A DNA stretch of 64,000 nt from Lachnospiraceae bacterium C10 (GCA_900100095.1 FMTN01000017.1:1-64000), one strand, 5' to 3'. Shown: positions 8,330 through 16,988, counted from the stretch's first letter. Notes: a model not told the origin generated them from the letters alone. Made by a program: numbers and translations.

Positions 8330-8983
8330 ATGAAAACAAGAGAAGCCGCTTTGGAATTCGGACTGTCCTTTCCGGATACATACCAGGATGCACCATTCCA
8401 TGATACAAACTGGCAGCTTGTCCGTTATAAAGGGAATAAAAAGGCGTTCCTTTGGACGTATGAGCGGGAGGGATTTGTGAATCTCAATGTAAAAGTCGAT
8501 CCTGAAAAGGCATTTTTCTGGAGAGACGTATATGCATCGGTGATCCCCGGGTATCACCAGAACAAAGAGCATTGGAATACGATCATTTTGGACGGAACGA
8601 TACCGAACAAAGATATTCAGCAGATGATTGCCGAAAGCTACGACCTGATCTCAGATTGTCCGACCAAAAGAATCTATGAAGCTGTTAAGCAAATTCCAAA
8701 AGGATGCGTTGCGACATATGCACAGATTGCGGAAGTCGCCGGGGATAGAAAAATGGCCAGGGCGGTGGGAAATGCCCTTCATAAAAATCCGGATCCTGCT
8801 ACGATTCCGTGTCACAGAGTAGTGAATGCGAAAGGTGAACTCGCCGGAAAGTACGTTTTTGGAGGTGCATGGAAGCAGGCAGAGCTCCTTCTCTCAGAAG
8901 GGGTGGAAGTTCAGGATGGACGTGTCGATCTTATGAAATATCAATGGAATTCAAGTCTTTTGACACAAATGTCGGCAAGGTGA
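8330..8983 (+). CDS. YjbR/MmcQ domain fused to methylguanine-DNA methyltransferase
   Basis: 217 residues in two domains. Residues 1-105 resemble YjbR/MmcQ (double-wing DNA-binding) proteins, seen in the N-terminal LEFGLSFPDTYQDAPFHDT and NLNVKVDP segments. Residues 110-195 are an O6-alkylguanine-DNA alkyltransferase domain with IPCHRV, placing the acceptor Cys at 161, and the preceding GCVATYAQIAEVAG helix-turn-helix region. The Cys is present, so it should be active in direct reversal repair of O6-alkylguanine. Ribosome site AGGTG at about 8320. It sits between a deformylase-like gene and a radical SAM gene with short gaps, so it is probably in an operon. Confidence 0.88.
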   Translation: MKTREAALEFGLSFPDTYQDAPFHDTNWQLVRYKGNKKAFLWTYEREGFVNLNVKVDPEKAFFWRDVYASVIPGYHQNKEHWNTIILDGTIPNKDIQQMIAESYDLISDCPTKRIYEAVKQIPKGCVATYAQIAEVAGDRKMARAVGNALHKNPDPATIPCHRVVNAKGELAGKYVFGGAWKQAELLLSEGVEVQDGRVDLMKYQWNSSLLTQMSAR

Positions 8984-8998
8984 TGGCAGGAGAATACT

Positions 8999-9868
8999 AT
9001 GCATTTCGTAGAAGCAAAATCACTACTTACAAAATGGAACGGGATGAACATTTACCGGGGCTGCTCCCATGGATGCGTATATTGCGATTCGAGAAGTGAT
9101 TGTTATCAGTTCCGGCATCCTTTTGAAGACATCGAGGTCAAGCAAAATGCTCCTGAGCTTTTGGAACAGATCTTAAAGCATCGGCGGAAAAAGATTGTAA
9201 TCGGTTCCGGCTCCATGTGCGACCCGTATCAGCCCTGTGAAAAAGAATTAAGACTGACCAGACGTTGTCTGGAGCTACTGGATCGCTATGAGTACGGAGC
9301 CACTGTGATTACGAAATCCGATCTTGTCCTTCGGGATATGGATCTGTTTTGCAGTATTCATAAAAAGGCAAAAGCAGTGGTGCAGATGTCTCTGACAATT
9401 GCAGATGAAAAACTCAGCAGTATACTGGAACCGGGGGTCTGCAATTCACGAAGGCGGTATGAAGTTTTAAAGGAATTTCAGAAAAACGGGGTGCCGACGG
9501 TTGTCTGGATGTGTCCGTTTTTACCCTGTCTGACCGATACCAGAGAGAATCTGGAAAACCTGCTAACGTACTGTTTTGATGCCGGAGTAAAAGGAATCAT
9601 CTGTTACGATATCGGGATGACACTACGGGCGGGGAACCGGGAATATTATTACCGGGCTTTAGACCGGCATTTTCCAGGACTTAAGCAGACATACATCCGA
9701 AAATACGGGGACAGTTACAGCATTTCAAGTGATCACAGTGTAGAGCTCATGCAGTTGTTTCATCATGCCTGTGAACAGCATGGTGTGCTACATACACCGG
9801 ATGACTGCTTTTCATATATACAGGACTTGCCGGAAAAGTACCGGCAGATGAACCTGTTCGATCTATGA
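8999..9868 (+). CDS. Radical SAM protein, SplB/Rv2578c-like
   Basis: 289 residues. C22-x3-C26-x2-C29 in RGCSHGCVYCDSR is the radical SAM [4Fe-4S] motif; MNIYRGC...YCDSRS is typical of a spore-photoproduct-lyase-like family found in many bacteria. The following GSGSMCDPYQPCE is also conserved in that family. The start ATG 8999 has AGGAGA about 8 bases upstream. The substrate is not known. Its place 15 bases behind the MGMT fusion hints at nucleic acid repair, but that is guilt by association only. Confidence 0.85.
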   Translation: MHFVEAKSLLTKWNGMNIYRGCSHGCVYCDSRSDCYQFRHPFEDIEVKQNAPELLEQILKHRRKKIVIGSGSMCDPYQPCEKELRLTRRCLELLDRYEYGATVITKSDLVLRDMDLFCSIHKKAKAVVQMSLTIADEKLSSILEPGVCNSRRRYEVLKEFQKNGVPTVVWMCPFLPCLTDTRENLENLLTYCFDAGVKGIICYDIGMTLRAGNREYYYRALDRHFPGLKQTYIRKYGDSYSISSDHSVELMQLFHHACEQHGVLHTPDDCFSYIQDLPEKYRQMNLFDL

Positions 9869-9928
9869 GGATGTAAACAAGAGTGAGGATAGAAGAAAAG
9901 AGTCCACGGGAGGCGAACACGCAAGAAT

Positions 9929-10840
9929 ATGCTAAAAAAGAAAACACAGATTCTGGCTTTATGTCTTATAATTGCTATTGGTGCTGTCACTGAAATGACT
10001 GGCTGTGGCAGACAGACGTTGTCCGGGAAAACAGATTCATCTTTTCATCAGAAGAAAAAGGTCAAGACCGAACAAGAACCCCGGGAAAAAACGCTCGTAT
10101 TCCGGGATGTCTTCGGTAAAAAATATACGACATCCATTGATCCTAAAGTTTTGGCTAATCCGTACGATCCATCCGCTTTTGTATATGAGAACGATCGTCT
10201 TACCTATACAGGAGAGGGATACACCAGTCAGTTAGGAATAGATGTTTCTTATCATCAGGGGACGATCGATTGGGAGAAGGTGGCAGCTGACGGATATCAG
10301 TTTGCCATTCTTAGAATCGGTTACAGAGGGTATGGACAGAGCGGAAGTCTAAATGCAGATAAGATGTTTACATCCTACTATGAGGGTGCAAAAAGGGCAG
10401 GCCTGATGGTGGGGGTATACTTCTATGCGCAGGCCATCAATGAGAAGGAGGCAGCAGAAGAAGCCCGTTTCGTATTAAAACTGCTGGGCAAGCGTAAGCT
10501 GGATCTCCCGATTGTCTATGATCCTGAAAATGTTCTGGATGATACAGCAAGGACGGATGATGTAACGCCGGAACAGTTTACTGCCAATGCAAAGGTTTTC
10601 TGTGAAAAAATCCAAAAGGCCGGATTTCAACCGATGCTTTATGCCAATATGCTATGGGAGGCTTTTCAACTGGACCTGTCTTCGCTTCCTTATCCGCTCT
10701 GGTATGCAGACTATGAAAAAATTCCTCAGACACCTTACATGTTCCAGATCTGGCAGTACAAAAATGACGGGAAAGTCGATGGCATTCATGGAAACTGTGA
10801 CTTGAATATCAGGTTGATTCCGAAAGGAGATGGGGTATAA
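9929..10840 (+). CDS. Secreted or lipoprotein GH25 lysozyme
   Basis: 303 residues. The N-terminus is a signal sequence ending in EMTGC, a weak lipobox with Cys26, followed by a charged linker to about residue 100. The GH25 domain begins at GIDVSYHQGTIDW (Asp105) and has IVYDPEN, giving the catalytic pair Asp198 and Glu200. GH25 enzymes cleave the beta-1,4 bond between MurNAc and GlcNAc in peptidoglycan. The GGGAGGCG ribosome site is further upstream than usual. The MATE gene starts 9 bases after the stop, so the two may be co-transcribed although functionally unrelated. Confidence 0.87.
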   Translation: MLKKKTQILALCLIIAIGAVTEMTGCGRQTLSGKTDSSFHQKKKVKTEQEPREKTLVFRDVFGKKYTTSIDPKVLANPYDPSAFVYENDRLTYTGEGYTSQLGIDVSYHQGTIDWEKVAADGYQFAILRIGYRGYGQSGSLNADKMFTSYYEGAKRAGLMVGVYFYAQAINEKEAAEEARFVLKLLGKRKLDLPIVYDPENVLDDTARTDDVTPEQFTANAKVFCEKIQKAGFQPMLYANMLWEAFQLDLSSLPYPLWYADYEKIPQTPYMFQIWQYKNDGKVDGIHGNCDLNIRLIPKGDGV

Positions 10841-10849
10841 TTAGTTCTT

Positions 10850-12250
10850 ATGAGAAAACCAACACCACACAAAGAATTTATAAAAAAGACCCTATGGATC
10901 GCTGTTCCAATCATGATTCAGAATGCTATTACGAATTTTGTAGGAATGCTTGATAACATTATGGTTGGACAGATTGGAACCAACCAGATGACCGGAGTAT
11001 CCATTGTGAATCAATTGATTTTCGTATTCAATCTGATGATATTTGGAGGAACCGCAGGAATTGGAATATTTACAGCACAATACGCAGGGAAAAAGGACCA
11101 GGAGGGATTAACTTACACCATGCGCCTTAAATTGGCGATGGGGGCAGTCCTTTCGCTGATTGGAATTGTTGCTTTTCATCTGGCAGGCGATGACATGGTC
11201 ATGTTGTGGCTTAAAAGCAATGCTGCTTCTTCCGATGTCTTAGGTACACGCGCGGCAGCACAGGGGTATTTGAATGTTATGCTCCTTGGAATTATTCCCT
11301 TTGCTCTTACCCAGATATATGCCAGTACACTGCGAGAAAACGGTGAGACAAGAATTCCTATGATTGCCGGTATTACAGCAATCCTAACAGATCTGGTAGG
11401 TAATTATTTTCTGATTAACGGATACTGGATTGCGCCAAAGTTAGGGGTTGTCGGAGCTGCAATTGCAACGGTAGTATCAAGATTTATAGAAGCGGCTTTT
11501 GTAATCGGGTGGTCCCATTTCCATACCAGACAATTCCCGTTTATGAAATATACGTACCGTAGTATTGGAGTTCCTGCTGATTTAACTGTTACCATCCTTT
11601 TGAAGGCATTTCCGTTGCTTTTGAATGAAACGCTCTGGAGTCTTGGACAGGCTGCTTTAAGTCAGCAGTATTCATATCTTGGACTTTCTGTCGTCGGCTC
11701 ATTCAATATAAGCAATACCATTGCAGGTGTATTTAACGTAGCATTCATTTCCATGGGAAGTGCAACGGCAATTATGTTGGGGCAGGAGCTCGGTAAGATG
11801 CAAGATGATAATGATCGAAGAATCGTACAGTATGATGCCAATAGACTGGCGGTTATTTCTATCTTCCTGTGTCTTATTTCCGGTGTATTACTGGCTATTA
11901 CGTCATTCTTTTTTCCAAAAGTATATAATACAACGGAAGAAATCAAGCAAATAGCATCGCATCTGATCCTTGTTTCTGCAATATTTATGCCTGTATATGC
12001 ATACGAAAATGCAGCATATTTTACGATTCGCTCCGGTGGAAAGACATGGATCACCTTTTTGTTTGATTCTGTGTTTGTCTGGATTGTATCTGTGCCGGCT
12101 GCGTTTTTCTTTACACGTTTTACCAGCTTTGATATTGTTCGGGTATTTGTAGCTGTGCAGTGTTTCGATTTTATAAAGTGCATGGTTGGATATCTCATGG
12201 TAAAACATGGCGGATGGATTCACAATCTGACAGAAGATGTTTCGGCTTAA
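10850..12250 (+). CDS. MATE-family efflux transporter
   Basis: 466 residues with 12 predicted membrane helices in two repeats of six, the size and layout of the MATE family (NorM/DinF type). The N-terminal segment IAVPIMIQNAITNFVGMLDNIMVGQIG is characteristic. These proteins use a sodium or proton gradient to export cationic compounds. No substrate can be read from sequence. It begins 9 bases after the lysozyme gene; the preceding ribosome site is AAAGGAG. A hairpin follows the stop, shared with the convergent gene. Confidence 0.9.
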   Translation: MRKPTPHKEFIKKTLWIAVPIMIQNAITNFVGMLDNIMVGQIGTNQMTGVSIVNQLIFVFNLMIFGGTAGIGIFTAQYAGKKDQEGLTYTMRLKLAMGAVLSLIGIVAFHLAGDDMVMLWLKSNAASSDVLGTRAAAQGYLNVMLLGIIPFALTQIYASTLRENGETRIPMIAGITAILTDLVGNYFLINGYWIAPKLGVVGAAIATVVSRFIEAAFVIGWSHFHTRQFPFMKYTYRSIGVPADLTVTILLKAFPLLLNETLWSLGQAALSQQYSYLGLSVVGSFNISNTIAGVFNVAFISMGSATAIMLGQELGKMQDDNDRRIVQYDANRLAVISIFLCLISGVLLAITSFFFPKVYNTTEEIKQIASHLILVSAIFMPVYAYENAAYFTIRSGGKTWITFLFDSVFVWIVSVPAAFFFTRFTSFDIVRVFVAVQCFDFIKCMVGYLMVKHGGWIHNLTEDVSA

Positions 12251-12266
12251 TATCTATTATTTTGCA

Positions 12267-12304
12267 TATGCCCCCTTCTCCGGATTGCCGAAGAACGGGG
12301 CATA
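12267..12304. terminator. Hairpin between convergent genes
   Basis: TATGCCCC at 12267-12274 pairs with GGGGCATA at 12297-12304, with an inner partial TTC..CGG/CCG..GAA stem. There is no T-run on either side, so it is a possible shared intrinsic or rho-assisted terminator for the MATE gene and the gene on the minus strand. Confidence 0.4.
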
Positions 12305-12342
12305 CTATGACTTTCATCTTTCAATATGAAACAAAAGGCTGC

Positions 12343-13377
12343 CTATTCGAAAAGGTCCTCCTGGTCATCTTCGGAATCAAGATTATCCTCTTCATCTTCT
12401 CCTGTTGGCATTGCCTCGCCGGCTTTGTAGGCATGCAGTCCCATATCGGCAATGTAAGCTTCAAATTCTTCATAAGTAATAGACTTACCATTGTAATAGA
12501 AATGGCTATCTTTATCATATCCACCCTTATTATTATCCGTATAATCTGCACGAATCGTAATAGTCTCGGCCGGAGTGCCATCCTTAAATCCTTCATACCG
12601 GTTTAAAACAAAAGACTGATATCCCGGATGAAAGATATCCTGATAGGCAATCCATGACAGATCATTATACTCAAAATTCGTGAGACTTCCGCCATCTTTA
12701 CTTCCCCTGGCCATGATGTAGGCAAGTCCATCCTGCGCATCCAGATACATTCCGCCATAACCGGCCACTGTACCTTTTCCCTTAATAGCTACTTCGAATA
12801 CATCATCATTATCCATATCATTATAGAAACTTTCCACCCAGGTTCCACCGGGCTGATCCTCCGTTAAGAATCTCCAAATCTGACCGTTCTTTGGAAGGGA
12901 CTTCTCCGATGGAGCAGTACAGAGATTGGTTAATACCGGAACCTTGCCTGCAAGAACCGCATCAAAGAGATTCTCCTCATCCTCCTTCGCATATTGCTTA
13001 CTGGTTTTATTCATAAGAAAAACTGTATAAGAGCATGAAAGCTTCTTCTTACCGACGGTACAAGTTATGGTACCGTACCCATTCGCAACAGGCTTTAACA
13101 CCAGTTTCTTTTTATCCTTCTTAACAATTTTAAGAGCGGACTGAACACAATATTTGTCTTTGCTTACCTTCCATGTGACCTTAGACTTGCCGGCGCCGGT
13201 AAGCTTAATGGTGTAATTCTTCTCATCCTTGATACGAAGAAGCGAACCATTTGCAACAGACAACTTTGGCCCGGCTTTGGACTTTGCCGCTACATGCACC
13301 GGACTGAAATTTGAAACGATGATTACAAAAGCCAACAATACACAAAATACCTCCAGGGATCGATTCCGTCTTATCAT
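12343..13377 (-). CDS. Secreted protein with an Ig-like domain, function unknown
   Basis: 344 residues from the ATG at 13377, which has a very strong GGAAAGGAGGAG ribosome site; the upstream in-frame ATG at 13413 lacks one. Residues 1-31 are a signal peptide (VFCVLLAFVIIVSNFSPVHVAA). About 38-120 looks like a bacterial Ig-like (BIG2-type) domain: KLTGAGKSKVTWKVS and NGYGTITCTVGKKK. About 135-325 is an unrecognised domain with aromatic and Asp/Asn-rich patches, and the C-terminus is strongly acidic. It is probably exported and cell-surface or secreted. No catalytic motif was recognised. Confidence 0.7.
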   Translation of the reverse strand: MIRRNRSLEVFCVLLAFVIIVSNFSPVHVAAKSKAGPKLSVANGSLLRIKDEKNYTIKLTGAGKSKVTWKVSKDKYCVQSALKIVKKDKKKLVLKPVANGYGTITCTVGKKKLSCSYTVFLMNKTSKQYAKEDEENLFDAVLAGKVPVLTNLCTAPSEKSLPKNGQIWRFLTEDQPGGTWVESFYNDMDNDDVFEVAIKGKGTVAGYGGMYLDAQDGLAYIMARGSKDGGSLTNFEYNDLSWIAYQDIFHPGYQSFVLNRYEGFKDGTPAETITIRADYTDNNKGGYDKDSHFYYNGKSITYEEFEAYIADMGLHAYKAGEAMPTGEDEEDNLDSEDDQEDLFE

Positions 13378-13561
13378 AGCTCCTCCTTTCCAAAAGGTGT
13401 ACTTTGGTTTCATTATAACATGTTTTTGCAGGCCATCGGTGGAAGTTATCCTGTGAGCCTGTAATAAATATGGCTGGCATACATATTAAGATTAAAAAAT
13501 GAACGCCGATATAGAAGATATAGTGACCGTTTATACACATGAATTCAGGGAGGAATAGCGT

Positions 13562-14563
13562 ATGAACACACTTACGATAAAAGGGGACTTTTTAACGAAT
13601 AAGACCGGCGTCCATCCCGGAAATTCCAAACCACCTGCACTCATGCATCCACCTGCGCAGAATCAAAATCCTGTAACAGGTGGCGACGGAATCCGCATGA
13701 TCGGAGATCAGGCTTACCGGGTGAAAGATGGACAGATGACAGCCATCGGTCAGGAATGGAATCGTACACAGGGACCTGCAAACATGCGCTTTACAGACCC
13801 TGTGTCGGCAAGCAATCAAGCCGGTCTAACAGCTTCTGAAAAGAAGAAGCTTTCCTATTGCTATAAGAAAATTGCTTCTCTGATTCGGACAAGTAAAACC
13901 CTTACCAGTGCGAAGTCTGCTGTCTCAAAAGCAAAAGCAGAAGTAGGAAATCTTAAAAAGAAACGTGGAAGTGACAAATACGATCAAAATGAGCTGGAAA
14001 TGGCAATCAATCATGCCATGGCCATGGAACGCATCGCGATAAAACATAAAAAGAATATAGAAACGGAGGAATTTGCCAAACGCGGCATTTGCTCCAATTG
14101 TTCCATGCTAAGTCCACAGGCTCTGGAGGATGCAAAGAAAGAATCCGAAGACAACGAACGGGAACGTATGACCCTGTCCGAGGAGGCTTGTGCCTCATCC
14201 ACTATGGCGGAGCTGATACAGGAAGACGGAGCAGCAAACCAGGAAGACCTCCATACAGCTTCTGTTATGACAGAAGAGGATGTGGCTGCATTCACAAAAG
14301 ATATCGGGAAATACATGATAGAAGAGGCGGCTTCCCTCGAAGCCTTTGCAGAGGGCGAGCTGATGGATATGATGCAGGATCTTTTGGCCTATTCCGACGA
14401 CTTTGATGAGAATGACATGAAAAAAATGGTGTTACGACACCGAAGCAGTGAGGAACGTGAAATAACCAAAGCCAATATGCAATACATGAAGGATTACATT
14501 GACTATATACAGGGATCAGCCGGGAACGAAGCCAAGGTTGCAATGTCTTGCATTTTATGTTAG
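13562..14563 (+). CDS. Hypothetical protein, 333 residues, Cys motif at C-terminus
   Basis: Good GGGAGGA ribosome site before ATG 13562. The N-terminal 90 residues are Pro/Asn/Gly-rich and look disordered; about 95-150 is Lys-rich and helical; CSNCSML lies near residue 180; the remainder is acidic and helical, ending in CILC. No signal peptide, so cytosolic. Family not recognised. The four Cys in C-x-x-C spacing could bind metal, but pairing is unknown. The gene is monocistronic by position and is followed by a short repeat and the cobalamin riboswitch. Confidence 0.6.
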   Translation: MNTLTIKGDFLTNKTGVHPGNSKPPALMHPPAQNQNPVTGGDGIRMIGDQAYRVKDGQMTAIGQEWNRTQGPANMRFTDPVSASNQAGLTASEKKKLSYCYKKIASLIRTSKTLTSAKSAVSKAKAEVGNLKKKRGSDKYDQNELEMAINHAMAMERIAIKHKKNIETEEFAKRGICSNCSMLSPQALEDAKKESEDNERERMTLSEEACASSTMAELIQEDGAANQEDLHTASVMTEEDVAAFTKDIGKYMIEEAASLEAFAEGELMDMMQDLLAYSDDFDENDMKKMVLRHRSSEEREITKANMQYMKDYIDYIQGSAGNEAKVAMSCILC

Positions 14564-14598
14564 TTTATCTCAGTCGGAGTTACAAGCTCCGCCTGAGA
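14563..14598. repeat. Short palindromic repeat (family B, copy 1)
   Basis: The 17 bases from 14563 (GTTTATCTCAGTCGGAG) recur exactly at 49067-49083. Here CTCAG-t-CGGAG pairs imperfectly with CTCCG-c-CTGAG. It follows the stop codon directly and may also end transcription of the upstream gene. Confidence 0.6.
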
Positions 14599-14605
14599 AT
14601 TTTAT

Positions 14606-14810
14606 ACGGCAAAAGGTGCCTTTGCATGCCATAGCGCATGGTCAAAGGGTAAAAGGGAAACAGGTGAAAGTCCTGTACGATCTCGTCACTGTGTTGAGGA
14701 GTTTCCTGTCAAATATGTCACTGTGAGAAGTCCATTACATGAATCTTCTTATGGGAAGACGACAGGAAATGGTGATCCTAAGTCAGGAAACCTGCCTTTT
14801 GTCTGGTGCA
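14606..14810 (+). ncRNA. Cobalamin riboswitch
   Basis: The core elements of the adenosylcobalamin aptamer are present in order: GGTGCC near 14615, AAAGGGAAACAGGTGAAAG near 14655, a GTCACTGTG element (14694 and again near 14720), a GAGAAGTC-like segment, and a perfect B12 box AGTCAGGAAACCTGCC at 14781-14796. It precedes an intrinsic terminator at 14873 and the cobalt-chelatase gene. In this class, ligand binding normally favours termination, so the long cobalamin operon is expected to be switched off when cobalamin is plentiful. Confidence 0.95.
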
Positions 14811-14872
14811 CTATGATCACGAGGACTTGATCGTGCCGACATGGAAGGGCAGTATATGCCTTTATTTTGTGC

Positions 14873-14905
14873 GCCTATTATCATTTTTGGTATAGGCTTT
14901 TTTTT
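14873..14905 (+). terminator. Riboswitch-controlled terminator
   Basis: GCCTAT (14873-14878) pairs with ATAGGC (14892-14897), followed by an eight-T run. It lies 60 bases downstream of the aptamer and ahead of the first gene, as expected for an expression platform. Confidence 0.85.
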
Positions 14906-14929
14906 GTATAAAAATTCAAGTTATACAAA
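14903..14929. promoter_or_regulatory. Inverted repeat after the riboswitch terminator
   Basis: TTTGTATAA (14903-14911) and TTATACAAA (14921-14929) form a perfect 9-base inverted repeat with a 9-base loop, overlapping the terminator T-run. It could be a protein operator, a promoter-linked site (TATAAA-like), or an alternative RNA fold. The sequence does not decide. Confidence 0.35.
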
Positions 14930-14973
14930 AAAAGTTTATGTTACCTGTTAACATGCACATAAAGGAGAAGAGT

Positions 14974-16161
14974 ATGAAGAAGAAAATTGTGTCGTCTATA
15001 CTGCTTATGACAGTAATGGCAACTATGCTGGCAGGATGCAAGACATCTGCGCCATCATCAAAAAAAGACACACAAGCCAAAAGCGCTAACGCCGATCAGG
15101 CTGCAGCCGATCGTGTTGCAAAATTAATCGATGATATCTATGTTCAGGAAAGAACCGATAAGACGGATGAGCAGTGCGAAAAGGCCAAAAAGGCCTGGGA
15201 TGCACTGACCGACAAGCAGAAGTCCCTTGTTGAAGGTGAATATGCCGATCCGGATTACTTTGGCAAGGATACAGGAGATGCTTCTAAAGACAATCCTTTA
15301 AATGCTGACGGAATCAAGGAGAAGGAGATTTTGGTTCTCAGCTTTGGTACTTCCTTCAACGACAGCCGTGTCGAGGATATCAGCAAAGTGGAATCTGCGG
15401 TACAAGAGGCCTATCCGGACTATTCTGTACGACGTGCCTTCACTGCTCAGATCATCATTAACCATATCAAGGCCCGTGACAACGAGGCAATTGACAATGT
15501 TGATCAGGCAATGGAACGTGCGGTTTCAAACCACGTAAAAGAACTGATTGTACTTCCGACACACTTGATGCAGGGAAAAGAGTATGACGAATTAAAAGAA
15601 CAGGTAAATGCCTACAGCGATAAGATCGAAAGCATCAAGTTCGCAATGCCGCTTCTTGGAGAAGTCGGAAAAACAGCCGATACAACAAATCCGGATAAAG
15701 AGACCGTTGCCAAGGCGATCACCACGGCAGCATTGGAAGATGCCGGATATGCTTCCACAAAAGAAGCCATCTCAGACAAGAGTGCCTTTGTCTTCATGGG
15801 ACATGGTACATCACATACTGCAAAGATCACCTACCTTCAGATGCAGGCACAGATGAAAAAACTTGGTTATGACAATGTTTTCATCGGAACAGTAGAGGGA
15901 GAGCCGGAGGAAACATCCTGTGAGAATATCATCAAAGCCGTAAAGGAAGCCGGATATAAGAAGGTATATCTTCGTCCGCTGATGGTCGTAGCCGGTGACC
16001 ATGCAAACAATGATATGGCAGGAGAAGAGGCGGATTCCTGGTTATCCATGTTCAAGGCATCCAAGGCCTTTGATAACGTTTCAGCACAGATTGCAGGTCT
16101 GGGACGTCTTGATGCGGTTGAAAAGCAATACATTGCTCATGTAGCTGATGCACGTAAATAG
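14974..16161 (+). CDS. cbiK: Extracytoplasmic lipoprotein CbiK, sirohydrochlorin cobaltochelatase
   Basis: 395 residues from ATG 14974 (AAGGAGA ribosome site). Residues 1-22 are a lipoprotein signal with LAGC, Cys22. About 45-95 is a helical module (AKKAWDALTDKQKSLVEG) of the kind found as spacers in Gram-positive surface proteins. About 105-395 is the CbiK/class II chelatase domain: ILVLSFGTSFNDSR, LPTHLMQG, MGHGTSHT and VAGDHANND, with the three His motifs kept. CbiK inserts cobalt into sirohydrochlorin. Periplasmic CbiK forms are known in Desulfovibrio; a lipoprotein form in a Gram-positive would act outside the membrane. First gene after the riboswitch. Confidence 0.9.
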   Translation: MKKKIVSSILLMTVMATMLAGCKTSAPSSKKDTQAKSANADQAAADRVAKLIDDIYVQERTDKTDEQCEKAKKAWDALTDKQKSLVEGEYADPDYFGKDTGDASKDNPLNADGIKEKEILVLSFGTSFNDSRVEDISKVESAVQEAYPDYSVRRAFTAQIIINHIKARDNEAIDNVDQAMERAVSNHVKELIVLPTHLMQGKEYDELKEQVNAYSDKIESIKFAMPLLGEVGKTADTTNPDKETVAKAITTAALEDAGYASTKEAISDKSAFVFMGHGTSHTAKITYLQMQAQMKKLGYDNVFIGTVEGEPEETSCENIIKAVKEAGYKKVYLRPLMVVAGDHANNDMAGEEADSWLSMFKASKAFDNVSAQIAGLGRLDAVEKQYIAHVADARK

Positions 16162-16180
16162 TTCCAAACAGAAAGATAAT

Positions 16181-16978
16181 ATGATGAAGAACAGATTTAA
16201 AACCTTTGCCCTTGCGGCAGCCCTGGCCCTTACCCTTGCATCCTGTGGCAATACAGCCGGTAAGAACACGGCGGATACCAGACAGGAGGAGAATCGGGCG
16301 AAGCTTTCCATCGAAGATGGTATCTACCATGTCGATTTTGATACGGACAGCAGGATGTTTCATGTCAATGAAGCCTGCAACGGCAAAGCAACCCTTACGG
16401 TCAAAGACAAAGAAGGTACGGTACACCTGATCATGCCTTCCAAAAACATCGTTGCTTTATTCCTGGGAAAAGCAGACGATGCGAAAAAAAAGGATGCAGA
16501 CAAGATCAAACCAACCGAAGAGGAAGTAACCTACTCCGATGGATTAACAGAGAAGGTCTTCGCATTTGATGTTCCGGTACCGGTCCTGGAGAAGGAATTT
16601 GACCTGGCCTTAATCGGAACCAAGGGTGTCTGGTATGACCATAAGGTAAGTGTTTCTCATCCGACAATGGATGGTGCCTATCGTGCAGATCTGACACTGG
16701 AAGGCGGAAGCGGACGTGCATCCATCACATCTCCGGCAGATATTGTCGCAAAGGATAAGGCTTATCTGGTTCAGATCGAGTGGAGCAGTCCATTCTATGA
16801 TTACATGATTGTTGACCAGAAAAAGTACAAACCGGTCAACAAGGATGGCAACAGTATATTTAAGATTCCTGTAAAGGATCTTCATAAGCCGGTAAAAGTA
16901 ATTGCAGATACCGTAGCTATGAGTAAACCACATGAAATCGAATATACCATCTCATTCGATCATATCGTAGCAAAATAA
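16181..16978 (+). CDS. NEAT-like lipoprotein, putative tetrapyrrole binder
   Basis: 265 residues from ATG 16181 (16184 possible). Lipoprotein signal ending in LASC, Cys22. Two diverged domains of about 110 residues follow: the first from GIYHVDFDTDSRMFHVNEA, the second from GAYRADLTLEGGSGRASI through SSPFYDYMIVDQKKY to HEIEYTISFD. The order and spacing (G-x-Y start, S-S-x-x-Y-x-Y-M segment, HEIEYT ending) recall the NEAT haem-binding fold, but no match was computed, so family assignment is inference. It lies 19 bases after cbiK and before an uptake system; a role in holding a cobalt tetrapyrrole or cobamide at the surface is plausible. Confidence 0.6.
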   Translation: MMKNRFKTFALAAALALTLASCGNTAGKNTADTRQEENRAKLSIEDGIYHVDFDTDSRMFHVNEACNGKATLTVKDKEGTVHLIMPSKNIVALFLGKADDAKKKDADKIKPTEEEVTYSDGLTEKVFAFDVPVPVLEKEFDLALIGTKGVWYDHKVSVSHPTMDGAYRADLTLEGGSGRASITSPADIVAKDKAYLVQIEWSSPFYDYMIVDQKKYKPVNKDGNSIFKIPVKDLHKPVKVIADTVAMSKPHEIEYTISFDHIVAK

Positions 16979-16988
16979 CAGAAACTGA

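Noticed and set aside
11662-12198. Minus-strand frame opposite the MATE gene
   Set aside because: Antisense to a convincing multi-helix transporter, with no domain.
12267-12304. Hairpin as a firm rho-independent terminator
   Set aside because: The stem is good but neither side has a T-run, so it is listed only at low confidence.
13378-13413. Start at 13413 for the Ig-like secreted protein
   Set aside because: No ribosome site; the strong GGAAAGGAGGAG fits the start at 13377 and gives a proper signal peptide.
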